From: an uncultured Bacteroidales bacterium | GTDB taxonomy: Bacteria > Bacteroidota > Bacteroidia > Bacteroidales > WCHB1-69 | NCBI GenBank assembly: GCA_937949745.1 | Contig: CALECM010000105.1 | Location: 91,110-155,109, forward strand | Direction of reading: 5' to 3' | Length of the DNA: 64,000 nucleotides | In this document: in pieces, positions 10,149 to 20,518 of the stretch | How the letters are laid out: the number at the start of each line of letters is the position of its first letter | How positions within the stretch are numbered: the first letter of the stretch is position 1 | Position numbers and translations under genes: made by a program | The notes under the pieces: generated by a model | What the model was told of the DNA's origin: nothing | The model's input: the letters and a program-made list of their open reading frames with translations, nothing else | Database searches by the model: none

Positions 10149-13100
10149 ATGCGTAACAAAGGTCTAGTTCTTTTCTTTACAATACTCATTGCATTAATCT
10201 GCGTGTATTGCCTGTCTTTTACCTTCGTAGCCAGCTCTGTGGAAAAAGATGCCAGAAAATATGCAGAAGAAAATCTCACCAATCCGTCCACCGAACAATA
10301 TATTGTACAGACGGCAGCGGGAGACCCCATGTATGAGAAACAATTGAGAGATTCCATCTATAATGACAGTGAAAGTCATTACCTGACGGTTATGAAAGAT
10401 TCTTCCGTATTTTTCGGAATGACCTATAAACAGGTAAAATACAAGGAATTAAACCTGGGTCTGGATTTAAAGGGAGGTATGAATGTTACGCTGGAAATCT
10501 CCATTCCGGATGTAGTGAAAAGTCTGGCTATCAATACCGAAGACGAGCTTTTCGAGAATACTTTTAACAAAGCCTTACAACGTTATAATGAAACCAACGG
10601 AGATTTTATCGATATTTTCGTACAAACATTCAATACCGAAAAAGCCGCTTTAGGCTTAAATAACGCTACTCTCCGTACTTATTTCGGAGACAGGTCGGGG
10701 ATCAAAAACGCTTCTGACCAGCAGATCAGGGATTTTATCAGGACGGAATCCGACGGAATTGTGGACAGGACCTTTAAGATATTACGTACCCGTATCGACC
10801 GTTTCGGTGTGGCGCAACCTAATATCCAGCGCCTGCAGGGAGGACGTATTTTAGTGGAACTTCCGGGTATCAAAGAACCGGAACGTGTAACCGACCTTTT
10901 GAAAAGTACGGCGAAACTGGAGTTCTGGGAAGTATATAATGATCCGTTTAACGGAATGCCTATCCAGGAAGCTTTCAGGCAGGCAGATATCAAACTCGGG
11001 GAACAATTAAAGTTACAGGAAACGCGGGAAGCGCAGCAGGAAGTTGCGGTAGCCGATACAGCCGTTACCGAATCAGATGCTGCATTCGGCCTCGATTTCG
11101 ATGATGAAGACGAAGATGAAGAATTCGAGGAAACATACGGATTAGGACCGATCCTCAGTAAAGCGGTTCCCGGCAACGACGGTATTTCCATAGGCTATTT
11201 CCGTGAAGCCGATATGAAAGAAGTTGAAAGATTACTTCCACAATTACAAAGGATAATGGGCGGAAATAATGTTGTCTTCTATTGGGGAAGCGCGGACCGG
11301 AATTTCGGTAACGCATACCCGCTTATTCCTTTAAAGAAAAACAATGACCGTATCGGTCCAAAACTGAGTTCCGAAACCATCGGAGGCGCAAGGATCATCC
11401 GTTCCGCCCGTCAGGATATAGACCAAAATAACCGTATAATAGTCAATATGTCGATGGAAGACCAGGCTACGGACGAATGGAGAAAGATCACCAAAGCCGC
11501 TGTAGATAACAAAACCAAATCGACTTATATCGCGATCGTACTTGATAATTTCGTTTATTCCTATCCGGGTATCAGAAGTGAAATTCCGAACGGAAACTCC
11601 GAAATCTCAGGTAATTTCTCTATTGAAGAAGCGAAGGACCTTGCTACGGTCCTCAATTCAGGAAACCTGGAAGCGCAGGTAAATATCGTACAGTCCGAAG
11701 TTGTCGGACCAACCCTCGGTAAAGAATCAATCAGCGCCGGATTATTGTCAGCGGTACTGGCCTTCCTGTTGGTACTGGTCTATATGTTCCTGTACTATAG
11801 CCGCGCAGGTCTTGTAGCCGACATAGCATTGTTTACCAACGTATTCTTTATATTGGGAATCCTTGCATCTCTGGGAGCCGTACTAACATTACCCGGTATC
11901 GCCGGTATCGTACTTACTCTGGGTATGGCTGTGGATGCCAACGTAATTATCTTCGAACGTATACGTGAAGAAATACGTGCGGGTAAGGGAACCCGGATGG
12001 CCGTAGAAGAAGGATATAAAAACGCCTATTCCGCCATTATTGACGGTAACGTCACGACCTTGATCACAGCCATCGTGCTTTATATTTTCGGGTCAGGTCC
12101 GATCCAGGGATTTGCCACCACTCTTATTATCGGTATTTTATCCTCCCTGTTCACGGCGATCTTCATTACGAGATTAATTTTCGAAACCCAGCTCAAAAAA
12201 GGAAGAACTCTGAAATTCGGTAATAAATATACTATTAACGCTTTCACAAATACCCATTTTGATTTCCTGAAGACCAAGAAGATATTCTATACACTTTCCG
12301 GTACATTGATAGTGGTATGTATTATCTCTTTCGCTACTCTCGGACTTAGTCCCGGTATTGATTTCACGGGAGGAAGAAATTATGTGGTACGTTTTGACCA
12401 GGAAGTTTCCACAGCAGATGTCAGAGAAGCGGTTGCGGAAGAATTCGGAGGTAATCCGGAAGTAAAAACTTTCGGTGGAAACGACCAGGTAAGGATCACG
12501 ACCAACTATAAGATCGACAGCAACGATCCTGCCATAGACAAAGAAGCTGAAGTGAAATTATATAATGCCTTAAAAGGCTTTTATGCGAAATCGGATATTT
12601 CCGAAACCGATTTTACGCAACAGATGGATCCGCGTGGTATCCAAAGTTCACAAAAAGTACAACCTACTATCGCACGTGAGCTTTTAGGAAATGCCATCTG
12701 GGCCGTCGTGATCTCTTTGATCCTCATATTTGCCTATATTGCCATAAGGTTTAAAAACTGGCAATTTGGTCTCGGAGGGGTAATCTCACTGGTACACGAT
12801 GCCCTGATCACGATAGGATTATTTTCACTTTTCTATAAAGTGATGCCTTTCTCCATGGAAATCGACCAGTCATTCATCGGGGCTATCCTTACCGTAATCG
12901 GTTATTCTATCAATAACGTAGTGATCATTTACGACAGGATCAGGGAAAACCTTGCACTTTATCCTAAACGTGACAATTACGTTAATTTCAACTCTGCTGT
13001 TAACAGTACCTTGGGCAGGACCGTGAATACGGCCGGGACAACCATTGTGGTGTTATTAGCTATCTTTATTTTCGGCGGGGAAGTGATCCGCGGATTCGTT

Positions 13101-13226
13101 TTCGCGATGGGCGCCGGTATCATAATCGGTACTTATTCAGGGATCTTTTTCTCCACTCCTTTGGTGTATGATTTGTTAAATATCAAAGGGAATAAAATAA
13201 AAAGAGCGAAAACAAAACTTAAATAA
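10149..13226 (+). CDS. secDF: Fused protein translocase subunit SecDF
   Basis: 1025 residues combining SecD (about 1-660) and SecF (about 680-1020) in one chain, the usual arrangement in Bacteroidetes. SecD hallmarks include GLDLKGGMNVTLE, the P1 periplasmic region with RTRIDRFGVAQPNIQR, and the first RND-type helix bundle (LGMAVDANVIIFERIREE). SecF hallmarks include GIDFTGGRNYVVRF and the second bundle (VIGYSINNVVIIYDRIREN). The protein uses the proton motive force to help release Sec substrates into the periplasm. A very acidic stretch, about residues 312-328 (DDEDEDEEFEE), lies in the periplasmic loop and looks like a lineage-specific insertion. Confidence 0.97.
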   Translation: MRNKGLVLFFTILIALICVYCLSFTFVASSVEKDARKYAEENLTNPSTEQYIVQTAAGDPMYEKQLRDSIYNDSESHYLTVMKDSSVFFGMTYKQVKYKELNLGLDLKGGMNVTLEISIPDVVKSLAINTEDELFENTFNKALQRYNETNGDFIDIFVQTFNTEKAALGLNNATLRTYFGDRSGIKNASDQQIRDFIRTESDGIVDRTFKILRTRIDRFGVAQPNIQRLQGGRILVELPGIKEPERVTDLLKSTAKLEFWEVYNDPFNGMPIQEAFRQADIKLGEQLKLQETREAQQEVAVADTAVTESDAAFGLDFDDEDEDEEFEETYGLGPILSKAVPGNDGISIGYFREADMKEVERLLPQLQRIMGGNNVVFYWGSADRNFGNAYPLIPLKKNNDRIGPKLSSETIGGARIIRSARQDIDQNNRIIVNMSMEDQATDEWRKITKAAVDNKTKSTYIAIVLDNFVYSYPGIRSEIPNGNSEISGNFSIEEAKDLATVLNSGNLEAQVNIVQSEVVGPTLGKESISAGLLSAVLAFLLVLVYMFLYYSRAGLVADIALFTNVFFILGILASLGAVLTLPGIAGIVLTLGMAVDANVIIFERIREEIRAGKGTRMAVEEGYKNAYSAIIDGNVTTLITAIVLYIFGSGPIQGFATTLIIGILSSLFTAIFITRLIFETQLKKGRTLKFGNKYTINAFTNTHFDFLKTKKIFYTLSGTLIVVCIISFATLGLSPGIDFTGGRNYVVRFDQEVSTADVREAVAEEFGGNPEVKTFGGNDQVRITTNYKIDSNDPAIDKEAEVKLYNALKGFYAKSDISETDFTQQMDPRGIQSSQKVQPTIARELLGNAIWAVVISLILIFAYIAIRFKNWQFGLGGVISLVHDALITIGLFSLFYKVMPFSMEIDQSFIGAILTVIGYSINNVVIIYDRIRENLALYPKRDNYVNFNSAVNSTLGRTVNTAGTTIVVLLAIFIFGGEVIRGFVFAMGAGIIIGTYSGIFFSTPLVYDLLNIKGNKIKRAKTKLK

Positions 13227-13265
13227 AGTAAACTTTTTGGTATTTGTCATGTCAGAATATTTTCT

Positions 13266-13273
13266 TATCTTAG
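13266..13273 (+). promoter_or_regulatory. Possible -7 element (TATCTTAG) for the PorE-like gene
   Basis: A one-mismatch version of TAnnTTTG, 36 bp before the ATG at 13309, in the 82-bp gap after secDF. Read-through from secDF is also possible because no terminator is visible in the gap. Confidence 0.35.
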
Positions 13274-13308
13274 CGGACTAAAATCGCAATTAGAAAATAT
13301 TAACAAAC

Positions 13309-15825
13309 ATGAACATATATAAATCCTTAATGATCTGTATAAGTGCCTTCTTGTTAGGTACTTATACTTTGAATGCCCAAACATTGAGAGATGCCGATTA
13401 TGCCTTCAAGCATAACCAATATGAAAAAGCGCTCGAAGATTATAAGAAAGGGATCAAAAAAATCAGCAAGAACCAGGTTGAAGTAAGAAGGGTAACTTTC
13501 CAGATTGCCGAATGTTACCGTATTATGGGCGACCTGAAAAGAGCGGAACAGCAGTATCTCAGACTTGAAAAAAGGAATTATCAGAAAGATAATCCGATGA
13601 TCCTTTTCCATTTAGGCAGTATTTATAACCTACGTGGAGAATATGACCAGGCCTTAAAATACTATACCGATTTCAAAAAAAGAGCGCCTGATAATGAGCT
13701 TATCGACGCCCGGATCGAGGGTTGCCAGAAAGCCAAAATGTGGATTGAGAATCCTACCCGTTACGAAGTTGAGAATCTCAAAAAATTCAATACCAAACAG
13801 AACGAATGGGCTCCCCGCTGGGGAAATCCTGAAAAAATGAACCAGATCATTTTTACATCCAATCGTGAAGGATCGGTAGGAAAGGGCACTGACCAGTGGA
13901 CAGGCGGATTTTTTTCAGACCTTTACAGATCCGATAAACCGAAAAGTAAAAATACTGAATGGCCGGGCGAATGGTCTCCGGTATTACCTTTGGATGAAGG
14001 AGAGAAAGTGAATACAGCCGTAAATGAAGGAGAAGCATCCGCCAACAGGAAAGGCGGCGTTATTTATTTCACCCGTTGTCCGCAGGATAAGAAAAAAGTA
14101 ATGGGATGTTACATCTATTCTTCCACCAAACGCGGTAAATCCTGGAGTGATCCTGAAATCGTGGAACTGGGTCCCGACTCATTCAATTATGTGCATCCAT
14201 TTATCATGGACAATGAATTAACACTTTACTTCGCATCGAATATGCCGGGAGGACAGGGAGGTTATGATATTTACAAAGCTACCCGTACTAAAAAATCCGG
14301 AAAATTTACTTCCATTACCAATTTGGGGCCGAAAGTGAATACTATTGGACAGGAAGTTTTCCCTTCCATGAGGAACGATACGACCTTGTATTTCTCTTCC
14401 GACGGTCACGTGGGAATGGGTGGATTAGACATTTTTTCGTCCGCACTCAAAAACGGACAATTCCAGGAACCGGAAAACCTGATGTCGCCTATCAATTCCA
14501 GTTACGATGATTTAGGCATTATATTTGATGAAACCGAGGCGCTGGATCCGCTTTCCAAATCGCCTTATATGGCAAAAGGATTTTTCTCATCCAACCGTCC
14601 CGGCGGACGGGGAGGTGACGACATATATTACTTCATCTTACGTCCTGTAGTATTTACTTTAGCCGGATTTGTAAGAGACGACGCTACCCTGCAATATATC
14701 GACGGCGCCGAAGTAGAAATTATCGGATCGGACGGTTCTTCATACAAAACCCAAACCGACGTTAAAGGTTATTACTATTTTGATAAGACCAAGATATTGG
14801 GTAACGTAACTTACAACATGAGAGTTACCAAACCTAAATACTGGGAAGAAAATAATACGGCTGTACAAACTACGGTCGGACTTACGGAAAATACCGATTT
14901 AAAACAGGATTTCAGGCTTACCCCGATTCCGGTGGAACCTATCGTATTACCGGAAATACTTTACCCTTTCAACAGTGCCGAACTTAAACCGCAATACAAG
15001 GATTCGTTGTTGTATCTCTATGATATTATGGTTAAGAATCCAACCCTTGTGGTTGAATTACGTTCCCACACCGACTACCGCGGCTCGGACGAGTTTAACG
15101 AAGAACTTTCTCAAAGAAGGGCGCAGGCATGTGTGGATTTCCTTGTCAACGAAAAAGGAATCGATCCGGAAAGAATCGTACCGAAAGGTTACGGGGAATA
15201 CAGACCCAGACGATTTACCCAGGATTTACATTACCGTTTTGAAGGCAAAACCTATACTTTCCCGAAAGGAACGGAGCTGACCGAAGCCTATATCACCGCA
15301 TTACCGTCCAAAGGTGAACAGGAAGCAGCCAATGCTTTGAACCGGCGTACGGAGTTTATCGTATTGCGTAGTGATTTTGTACCCAAAGGAGACAGTATCG
15401 GAAGAGTTACCGGTCCGATCAGGGTGGTTCAGGAAAGAAGTGTTCCTATTAATATGACCAATGATGTGGTTAAAGGAACCTGTATAGCAAACGGTAAATC
15501 GTTTGATTTTGAAATCGCTCCCGGAAGTAATGAAATACACATGAGTTATACCGCTGCGACCCAATTTTTACGTGAAATGATAATCACGGTATCCGACTTT
15601 GAGGAAAAAGAAAAAGCGATTAAACAGGAAGATGGTTCCATCATCGAAAATTCTGTTCTTTATCTCAGTGAATTAAGAATCGGTGATGATTACGCGGAAA
15701 ATGTACCGGTAATCATTAAGAAAGGTCTTTCTTCTACCTTTGTGATCGGAGAAAATTATATTAAGGATGAATGGGGACAATATAGAATAGACACCTCACG
15801 CAATCTGCTTATCTTCGACAAATAG
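13309..15825 (+). CDS. PorE-like OmpA-family protein (TPR-PD40-CRD-OmpA)
   Basis: 838 residues. Signal peptide at about 1-23 (cleavage after LNAQ), TPR-like helices to about 145, a PD40/WD40-like propeller at about 160-440 (repeated FTSNREG, LYFASNMPGGQGGYDIYKA, LYFSSDGH, FFSSNRPGGRGGDDIYYF), a carboxypeptidase-regulatory-like domain at about 450-540, then an OmpA C-terminal peptidoglycan-binding domain at about 545-690 (RSHTDYRGSDEFNEELSQRRA). This order is that of P. gingivalis PorE, a periplasmic protein required for type IX secretion. Two differences stand out: an insertion near the end of the OmpA domain (LHYRFEGKTYTFPKGTELT) and an extra ~140-residue C-terminal beta-rich extension. Bacteroidetes encode several paralogues of this architecture, so a role other than T9SS cannot be excluded. 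Confidence 0.75.
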   Translation: MNIYKSLMICISAFLLGTYTLNAQTLRDADYAFKHNQYEKALEDYKKGIKKISKNQVEVRRVTFQIAECYRIMGDLKRAEQQYLRLEKRNYQKDNPMILFHLGSIYNLRGEYDQALKYYTDFKKRAPDNELIDARIEGCQKAKMWIENPTRYEVENLKKFNTKQNEWAPRWGNPEKMNQIIFTSNREGSVGKGTDQWTGGFFSDLYRSDKPKSKNTEWPGEWSPVLPLDEGEKVNTAVNEGEASANRKGGVIYFTRCPQDKKKVMGCYIYSSTKRGKSWSDPEIVELGPDSFNYVHPFIMDNELTLYFASNMPGGQGGYDIYKATRTKKSGKFTSITNLGPKVNTIGQEVFPSMRNDTTLYFSSDGHVGMGGLDIFSSALKNGQFQEPENLMSPINSSYDDLGIIFDETEALDPLSKSPYMAKGFFSSNRPGGRGGDDIYYFILRPVVFTLAGFVRDDATLQYIDGAEVEIIGSDGSSYKTQTDVKGYYYFDKTKILGNVTYNMRVTKPKYWEENNTAVQTTVGLTENTDLKQDFRLTPIPVEPIVLPEILYPFNSAELKPQYKDSLLYLYDIMVKNPTLVVELRSHTDYRGSDEFNEELSQRRAQACVDFLVNEKGIDPERIVPKGYGEYRPRRFTQDLHYRFEGKTYTFPKGTELTEAYITALPSKGEQEAANALNRRTEFIVLRSDFVPKGDSIGRVTGPIRVVQERSVPINMTNDVVKGTCIANGKSFDFEIAPGSNEIHMSYTAATQFLREMIITVSDFEEKEKAIKQEDGSIIENSVLYLSELRIGDDYAENVPVIIKKGLSSTFVIGENYIKDEWGQYRIDTSRNLLIFDK

Positions 15826-15838
15826 GTCCGAAATATCA

Positions 15839-15879
15839 CAAGAAAAAAGGGAAATAAATTTTATTTCCCTTTTTTCTTG
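15839..15879. terminator. Bidirectional terminator between the PorE-like gene and mutS
   Basis: A perfect inverted repeat with 20-bp arms (15839-15858 and 15860-15879) and a single-base centre. The purine-rich arm becomes A-run/stem/T-run on both strands, so it can terminate both convergent genes. It overlaps the last codons and stop of mutS. Confidence 0.85.
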
Positions 15880-18475
15880 ACCAATAGGTTCTTGATATCA
15901 TTCAGCTTCATCAGGGCTTCGACCGGAGTCAGTGAATTAATATCCAAATCCGTGATCTGGTCTTTGATATCCATAAGCAAAGGATCATCCAGCGCAATGA
16001 AACTCAACTGGTAACCTGCTTCTTTTTTCTCAATTTTCGGTTTGTCTTCTTCAGAAGTAGCCCTGCTTTTTTCCAGCTGTTTCAAAATTTCATCAGCCCT
16101 GCGGAGAACCCGTTGCGGCATTCCGGCCATACGGGCGACATGGATTCCAAAACTATGCTCACTTCCCCCCTGTTCCAGTTTCCTCAAAAAAAGGACCTTG
16201 TTGTTGATCTCTTTGACGGAGACATGGAAATTCTTGATCCGGGGAAATTGCTCCGCCATATCATTCAACTCATGGTAATGGGTGGCAAACAACACTTTGG
16301 CTTTATGATAGGGGTGTTCATGCAAATATTCCGCAATAGACCATGCGATGGATATCCCATCGTAAGTACTGGTTCCCCTACCGATTTCATCCAGTAAAAT
16401 AAGACTCCGGTTAGAGATATTATTGAGGATACTGGCAGTCTCGTTCATCTCGACCATAAAAGTAGATTCTCCGGTAGAGATACTGTCAGAGGCGCCCACA
16501 CGGGTAAAAACCTTATCTATGATACCGATCGTGGAACTTTCGGCGGGGACGAAACACCCCATCTGCGCCATAAGCACAATGAGGGCCGTTTGACGTAACA
16601 AAGCCGATTTACCGCTCATATTGGGACCGGTAATGATCACGATCTGTTGTTTTTCATTATCAAGGTATATATCATTGGCAATGTAACTTTCCCCGGCCGG
16701 TAATCGTTGCTCGATAACCGGATGGCGTCCGTTCTTTATCGTAAGCGTGGTACTGTCGTTAATATCCGGTTTGGTATAATTGTTTTCGGAAGAAACCACG
16801 GCAAAGCAGTGTAATACGTCGATTCTTGCTATAAGCCTGGCATTAAGCTGGATCATAGGTATGTAATCGATAAGGCCGATTACCAGTTCATTGAAAAGCC
16901 GTGTTTCAATTTCCAGGATACGATCCTGGGCACCCAGGATTTTGCCTTCCAATTCCTTTAATTCTTCTGTGATATACCTTTCGCCATTGGTCAGGGTTTG
17001 CTTGCGTATCCACTCCGCAGGAACCCGATCCTTATGCGTATTGGTCACTTCGAGATAATAACCGAAAACATTATTGTAGCCGATCTTAAGAGAGGTAATA
17101 CCGGTCCGGGCGGCTTCACGCTGCTGTATATCCGCCAGGATCTGCTTACTATTGGTGGCCAGCGATAACAACTCGTCGAGTTCGGGATCGACTCCTGTTT
17201 TAAAAACGCCTCCTTTATTGACCATAACCGGAGGCTCGTCCTGGGGATCTCTTTTTCAATTTTCTTACAAACGGATAAACAAGGATTCAGCTGTTCCGCG
17301 ATCTTTTCCAGGGCGGGATGTGCCGAGCGGGCACAGATCTCTTTAAGAGAATCGACAGACCTCAGGGCTTTTGATAATTGTTGTACTTCCCGGGGATTGA
17401 TACGTCCAGTAGCAATTTTTGCTACTAACCTTTCAAGATCACCAATATTTTTAATGGTATAACTAATCTCTTCTGACAGAGATTCATCTTCCATAAAATG
17501 TTTCACAATCGACAACCGTTCTTCGATCATCACCTTTTCCTTCAAAGGCAGCATGATCCATTTCCGTAATAAACGGGAACCCATCGGCGTTTGGGTCTTA
17601 TCTAAAATCTGAAGCAGCGTAACCGCATTTTCATTGATAGAATCAATCAATTCGAGATTACGGATCGTGAAACGGTCCAGCCAGACATAATGCTCCTCTT
17701 CAATCCTGTTAATTTTATTAATATGCTGTATCTTATGATGCTGGGTCTCATAAATATAGTGAAGAGCGGCACCGGCGGCAATGATACCCGAAGAAAGCTT
17801 GTCTACTCCGAAACCTTTAAGGGAAGAGGTCTGAAAATGTTTGGTTAAAAGATCATAAGTAAAATCAAGAGTAAAAACCCAATCCTCGAAAGAGGTGAGT
17901 AAGGCTTTTTCCCCGAAACGGTTCTTGAAGTCCTGTATTTTATTTTTTTGGATCACAATTTCCAACGGCTTGAAGTTCTGCAGTAATTTATCGATATAAT
18001 CGTCGTTCCCTTCGGCCATATAAAATTCTCCGGTAGAAATATCCAGAAAAGCGATCCCGCTGTTTTGGTCGGTACAATGCACGGCGCCCAGAAAATTATT
18101 TTCCTTCTGTTCCAGAACCTTGTCATTGATGGAAATACCGGGAGTTACCAATTCCGTAACTCCTCTTTTCACAATGGTCTTGGTCATTTTCGGATCTTCC
18201 AGTTGTTCACAGATCGCCACCCGTAAACCGGCCCGAACCAACCTGGGAAGGTAGGTGTCGATGGAATGGTGCGGAAAGCCCGCTAATTCAATATAAGTCC
18301 CGGATCCGTTAGCCCTTTTTGTGAGTACGATACCCAATATCTGAGAAGCTTTAATGGCATCTTCTCCGAAAGTTTCATAAAAATCCCCCACCCGGAAAAG
18401 TAATATAGCGTCAGGATGTTTAGCTTTAAACTGATTATATTGCCTCATTAAAGGTGTTTCCGCGGATTTTGCCAT
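15861..18475 (-). pseudogene. mutS: DNA mismatch repair protein MutS, frameshifted
   Basis: The two halves of one mutS gene are in different frames. The N-terminal half (start 18475) has the mismatch-recognition motif GDFYETFGEDA and the connector and core domains, then leaves frame after CKKIEKEIP at about 17246 and would end at 17045. The C-terminal half resumes as [13 protein letters not shown] and keeps the clamp and ATPase domains: Walker [28 protein letters not shown] and FATHYHEL. Adding one C to the coding-strand CCCC run (GGGG at 17243-17246 on the + strand) restores a continuous protein of about 870 residues, the normal MutS length. Everything else is intact, so the lesion is recent or a sequencing/assembly error. 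If real, the mismatch-recognition and ATPase parts are separated, and methyl-independent mismatch repair would be lost. Confidence 0.9.
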
Positions 18476-18492
18476 AAAAAACAGGTTTATTG

Positions 18493-18500
18493 CAAAAATA
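18493..18500 (-). promoter_or_regulatory. -7 element (TATTTTTG, minus strand) for mutS
   Basis: The reverse complement reads TATTTTTGC, 18 bp upstream of the mutS ATG, matching the phylum consensus. Confidence 0.55.
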
Positions 18501-18585
18501 CAAAAACAATCGTATCAGTGGAAGAAGTTTTTCTACCGGTTAATCAGGATATCAATCAAATATTTGGATTAATAAGGAGAAAAAT

Positions 18586-20259
18586 TTATTTCAATTCCCC
18601 TGTTAATGTGCCGGATAAACACCAATAACTAAGACTGTTTCCTTCCGGCTTACCTACCGGGATCGCCACTTTAAGCTCATGATCCCCGGCTTTCATATCC
18701 CCGATATGGACAATAACCGGATAACTTACCGTACCCGGACACCATCCGGAACGACTCAAATCAGAAGAAGATAAACCATTGGAAAAATTACCTGATGCGG
18801 GATTCAATTCCCGGTAACTGCCGCAATCCTCACGCCACGGCGTATACGCCATCAAATTATGCCCATCCAGAAGCAAATGATTGGTTTTGGGATTAAATTC
18901 ATCACCTCCACCCCAACCGCCATGCCCGGTGGAAACATAGCGTATAGAGGCATTTTTCAAATCAGCAGTTAAGGAAAATTTTACGGTAAGAGAATCGTCA
19001 CGGAACAGTTCCGCCGGATAAGCCTGTCCCGCCATTTCCAGGATATTCACCGTGGTAAATAGTGGGAAAACTTCTTTCTCTTTTTGTGGATCGTTCGGAT
19101 AATATTTCAATTTAAGCGACACATTATGTCCGTTTTGCGAATAATTTCCGATCCATACTCCTATCCAGACTTCATTTCTTAATCTTTTGGCATAATCGGT
19201 AATTTCCTGCTTAAAAATTACCGAATCCGGCCAATGATAACCGGCCACGTGAATCCGGTTAAAACCCCTTACACCGAAAGAAGTATAAAAACGCATTAAT
19301 TCCAGCGGTGGTTCGTAATTACCGGCAGCAACCATTCCTTCATACCGGTTACCATGTTTATCGGTATAAAAGGGCAAGGCATCCTTTCCATGTAAAAGTC
19401 CATTCAGGAAAGAATTTGCCTGTCCGTCGGAGATCATGAAGACACTCCCTGTCCGATCGTAAGCATCTCCCTCCGAGAATTGCGAAAGTTCGGCAAATAT
19501 GGCAAAGTCCTCACTGTTTTCCGGTAAAGTAACCTTCTTAAGAAGAATGGAACCATGGGCAAAACGCATAACAGCAGTGTCAATTAAACGATTGATTTTC
19601 GGAATATCGCGAAAATAAATACTTTCCCGGTCAAAAACACTGATGGTCACCACCATACTTTGTTGAATCCGGTAATTAAAATCCACAGCCGTCAAGGCTT
19701 CGCCGGAAAGATCGGGTTTAAGTTCCGTTTTTTCAGGAATCAATTCCACTTTTACCGCTTTTTCCTCTGCCTGTCCGTTTCTTACCACTTTCAAAACTAC
19801 TCCGTCGGGAATACCCACACCGGGTTGCATGGTTCCTTTTACTTTCAAAGCGGTAGTATACCATATTTCAATCGTATTGGAATTAATGGAAGCCATGGCT
19901 TTTTTACAAAGATACCCGGCAATTTCTTCCGTTTCCGGTAAAAATGTTAGGTTATCATTCAATGTAAATTCCTGGATGGTATGGATTTTCTGACCATCTT
20001 TAAGTTCTGCAGTCCGTATCTGACTGTTATTTTTATAATCAAGATAAATATTTTGTAAAGGAGCATTCACATCCGGATCTTTCTCGTGATAACTAATCCT
20101 GGCCATATCTCCGGAGATCTCCAATAGAGTATAATAAGAAGAATCAACTTGTCCGTGATACCGGGTTTCATAAAATATTTTTACCGTATTTGTATTTACC
20201 TGTGCTTCTATGCGGCAGACTCCTGAAATCAGTAAAAAAATGATTATAATTCTTTTCAT
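18586..20259 (-). CDS. Secreted peptide-N-glycosidase F (type II-like)
   Basis: 557 residues with a signal peptide (residues 1-19, ending IEAQ). The C-terminal half carries the PNGase F fold signatures: STGHGGWGGGDEFNPKTN, the PWREDCGSYRELNP stretch and SSSDLSRSGWCPG, nearly identical to Flavobacterium/Elizabethkingia PNGase F. The family cleaves the amide bond between asparagine and the innermost GlcNAc of N-glycans, releasing whole glycans. The first ~180 residues form an extra domain resembling the GLPGLI/N-terminal bowl-like domain of PNGF-II (LPETEEIAGYLCKKA... IEIWYTT), so the architecture matches the longer type II enzymes (about 550 residues) rather than the 314-residue mature type I. 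It stands alone, with 110 bp before mutS. Likely substrates are host or dietary glycoproteins. Confidence 0.9.
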   Translation of the reverse strand: MKRIIIIFLLISGVCRIEAQVNTNTVKIFYETRYHGQVDSSYYTLLEISGDMARISYHEKDPDVNAPLQNIYLDYKNNSQIRTAELKDGQKIHTIQEFTLNDNLTFLPETEEIAGYLCKKAMASINSNTIEIWYTTALKVKGTMQPGVGIPDGVVLKVVRNGQAEEKAVKVELIPEKTELKPDLSGEALTAVDFNYRIQQSMVVTISVFDRESIYFRDIPKINRLIDTAVMRFAHGSILLKKVTLPENSEDFAIFAELSQFSEGDAYDRTGSVFMISDGQANSFLNGLLHGKDALPFYTDKHGNRYEGMVAAGNYEPPLELMRFYTSFGVRGFNRIHVAGYHWPDSVIFKQEITDYAKRLRNEVWIGVWIGNYSQNGHNVSLKLKYYPNDPQKEKEVFPLFTTVNILEMAGQAYPAELFRDDSLTVKFSLTADLKNASIRYVSTGHGGWGGGDEFNPKTNHLLLDGHNLMAYTPWREDCGSYRELNPASGNFSNGLSSSDLSRSGWCPGTVSYPVIVHIGDMKAGDHELKVAIPVGKPEGNSLSYWCLSGTLTGELK

Positions 20260-20480
20260 AGAGTTTTATTATTCTTTTTATGATGTAAAAATAGAAATAT
20301 TTTAAAGACTATTACCTTATCTAAGTCAGAATTAGTACATGAAAAGCCGGTTATTCGTGATCAGAAAGTATTAATGTTTGCTGCAGAAATTCTTCCGGTT
20401 ATATTTTATTTATTACCATTTTCCGACAAAAACGATAAACAAAATCACTTTATTTTCGTTAAAAAAGATATATAACTATA

Positions 20481-20502
20481 TTTTTAGTTTTATAACTAAA
20501 AA
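20481..20502. promoter_or_regulatory. Palindromic operator candidate for BlaI-type repressor
   Basis: Perfect 9-bp arms TTTTTAGTT (20481-20489) and AACTAAAAA (20494-20502) separated by TTAT. It lies immediately upstream of the -7 element at 20511, where a repressor would block RNA polymerase. The operon encodes a BlaI/MecI-type winged-helix repressor, a family that binds short inverted repeats in its own promoter. TATAACTA also occurs twice as a direct repeat (20471 and 20491). Confidence 0.5.
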
Positions 20503-20510
20503 ATAAAATA

Positions 20511-20518
20511 TATATTTG
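20511..20518 (+). promoter_or_regulatory. -7 element (TATATTTG) for the TonB/BlaI/BlaR1 operon
   Basis: TATATTTG places transcription start near 20525, which rules out the GTG at 20521 as start of the first gene and supports the ATG at 20560. Confidence 0.6.

Noticed and set aside
15861..17225. Separate gene for a MutS2-like ATPase
   Set aside because: The sequence continues the MutS core without its own N-terminal domain and joins the upstream half by one base, so it is a frameshifted mutS, not an independent gene.
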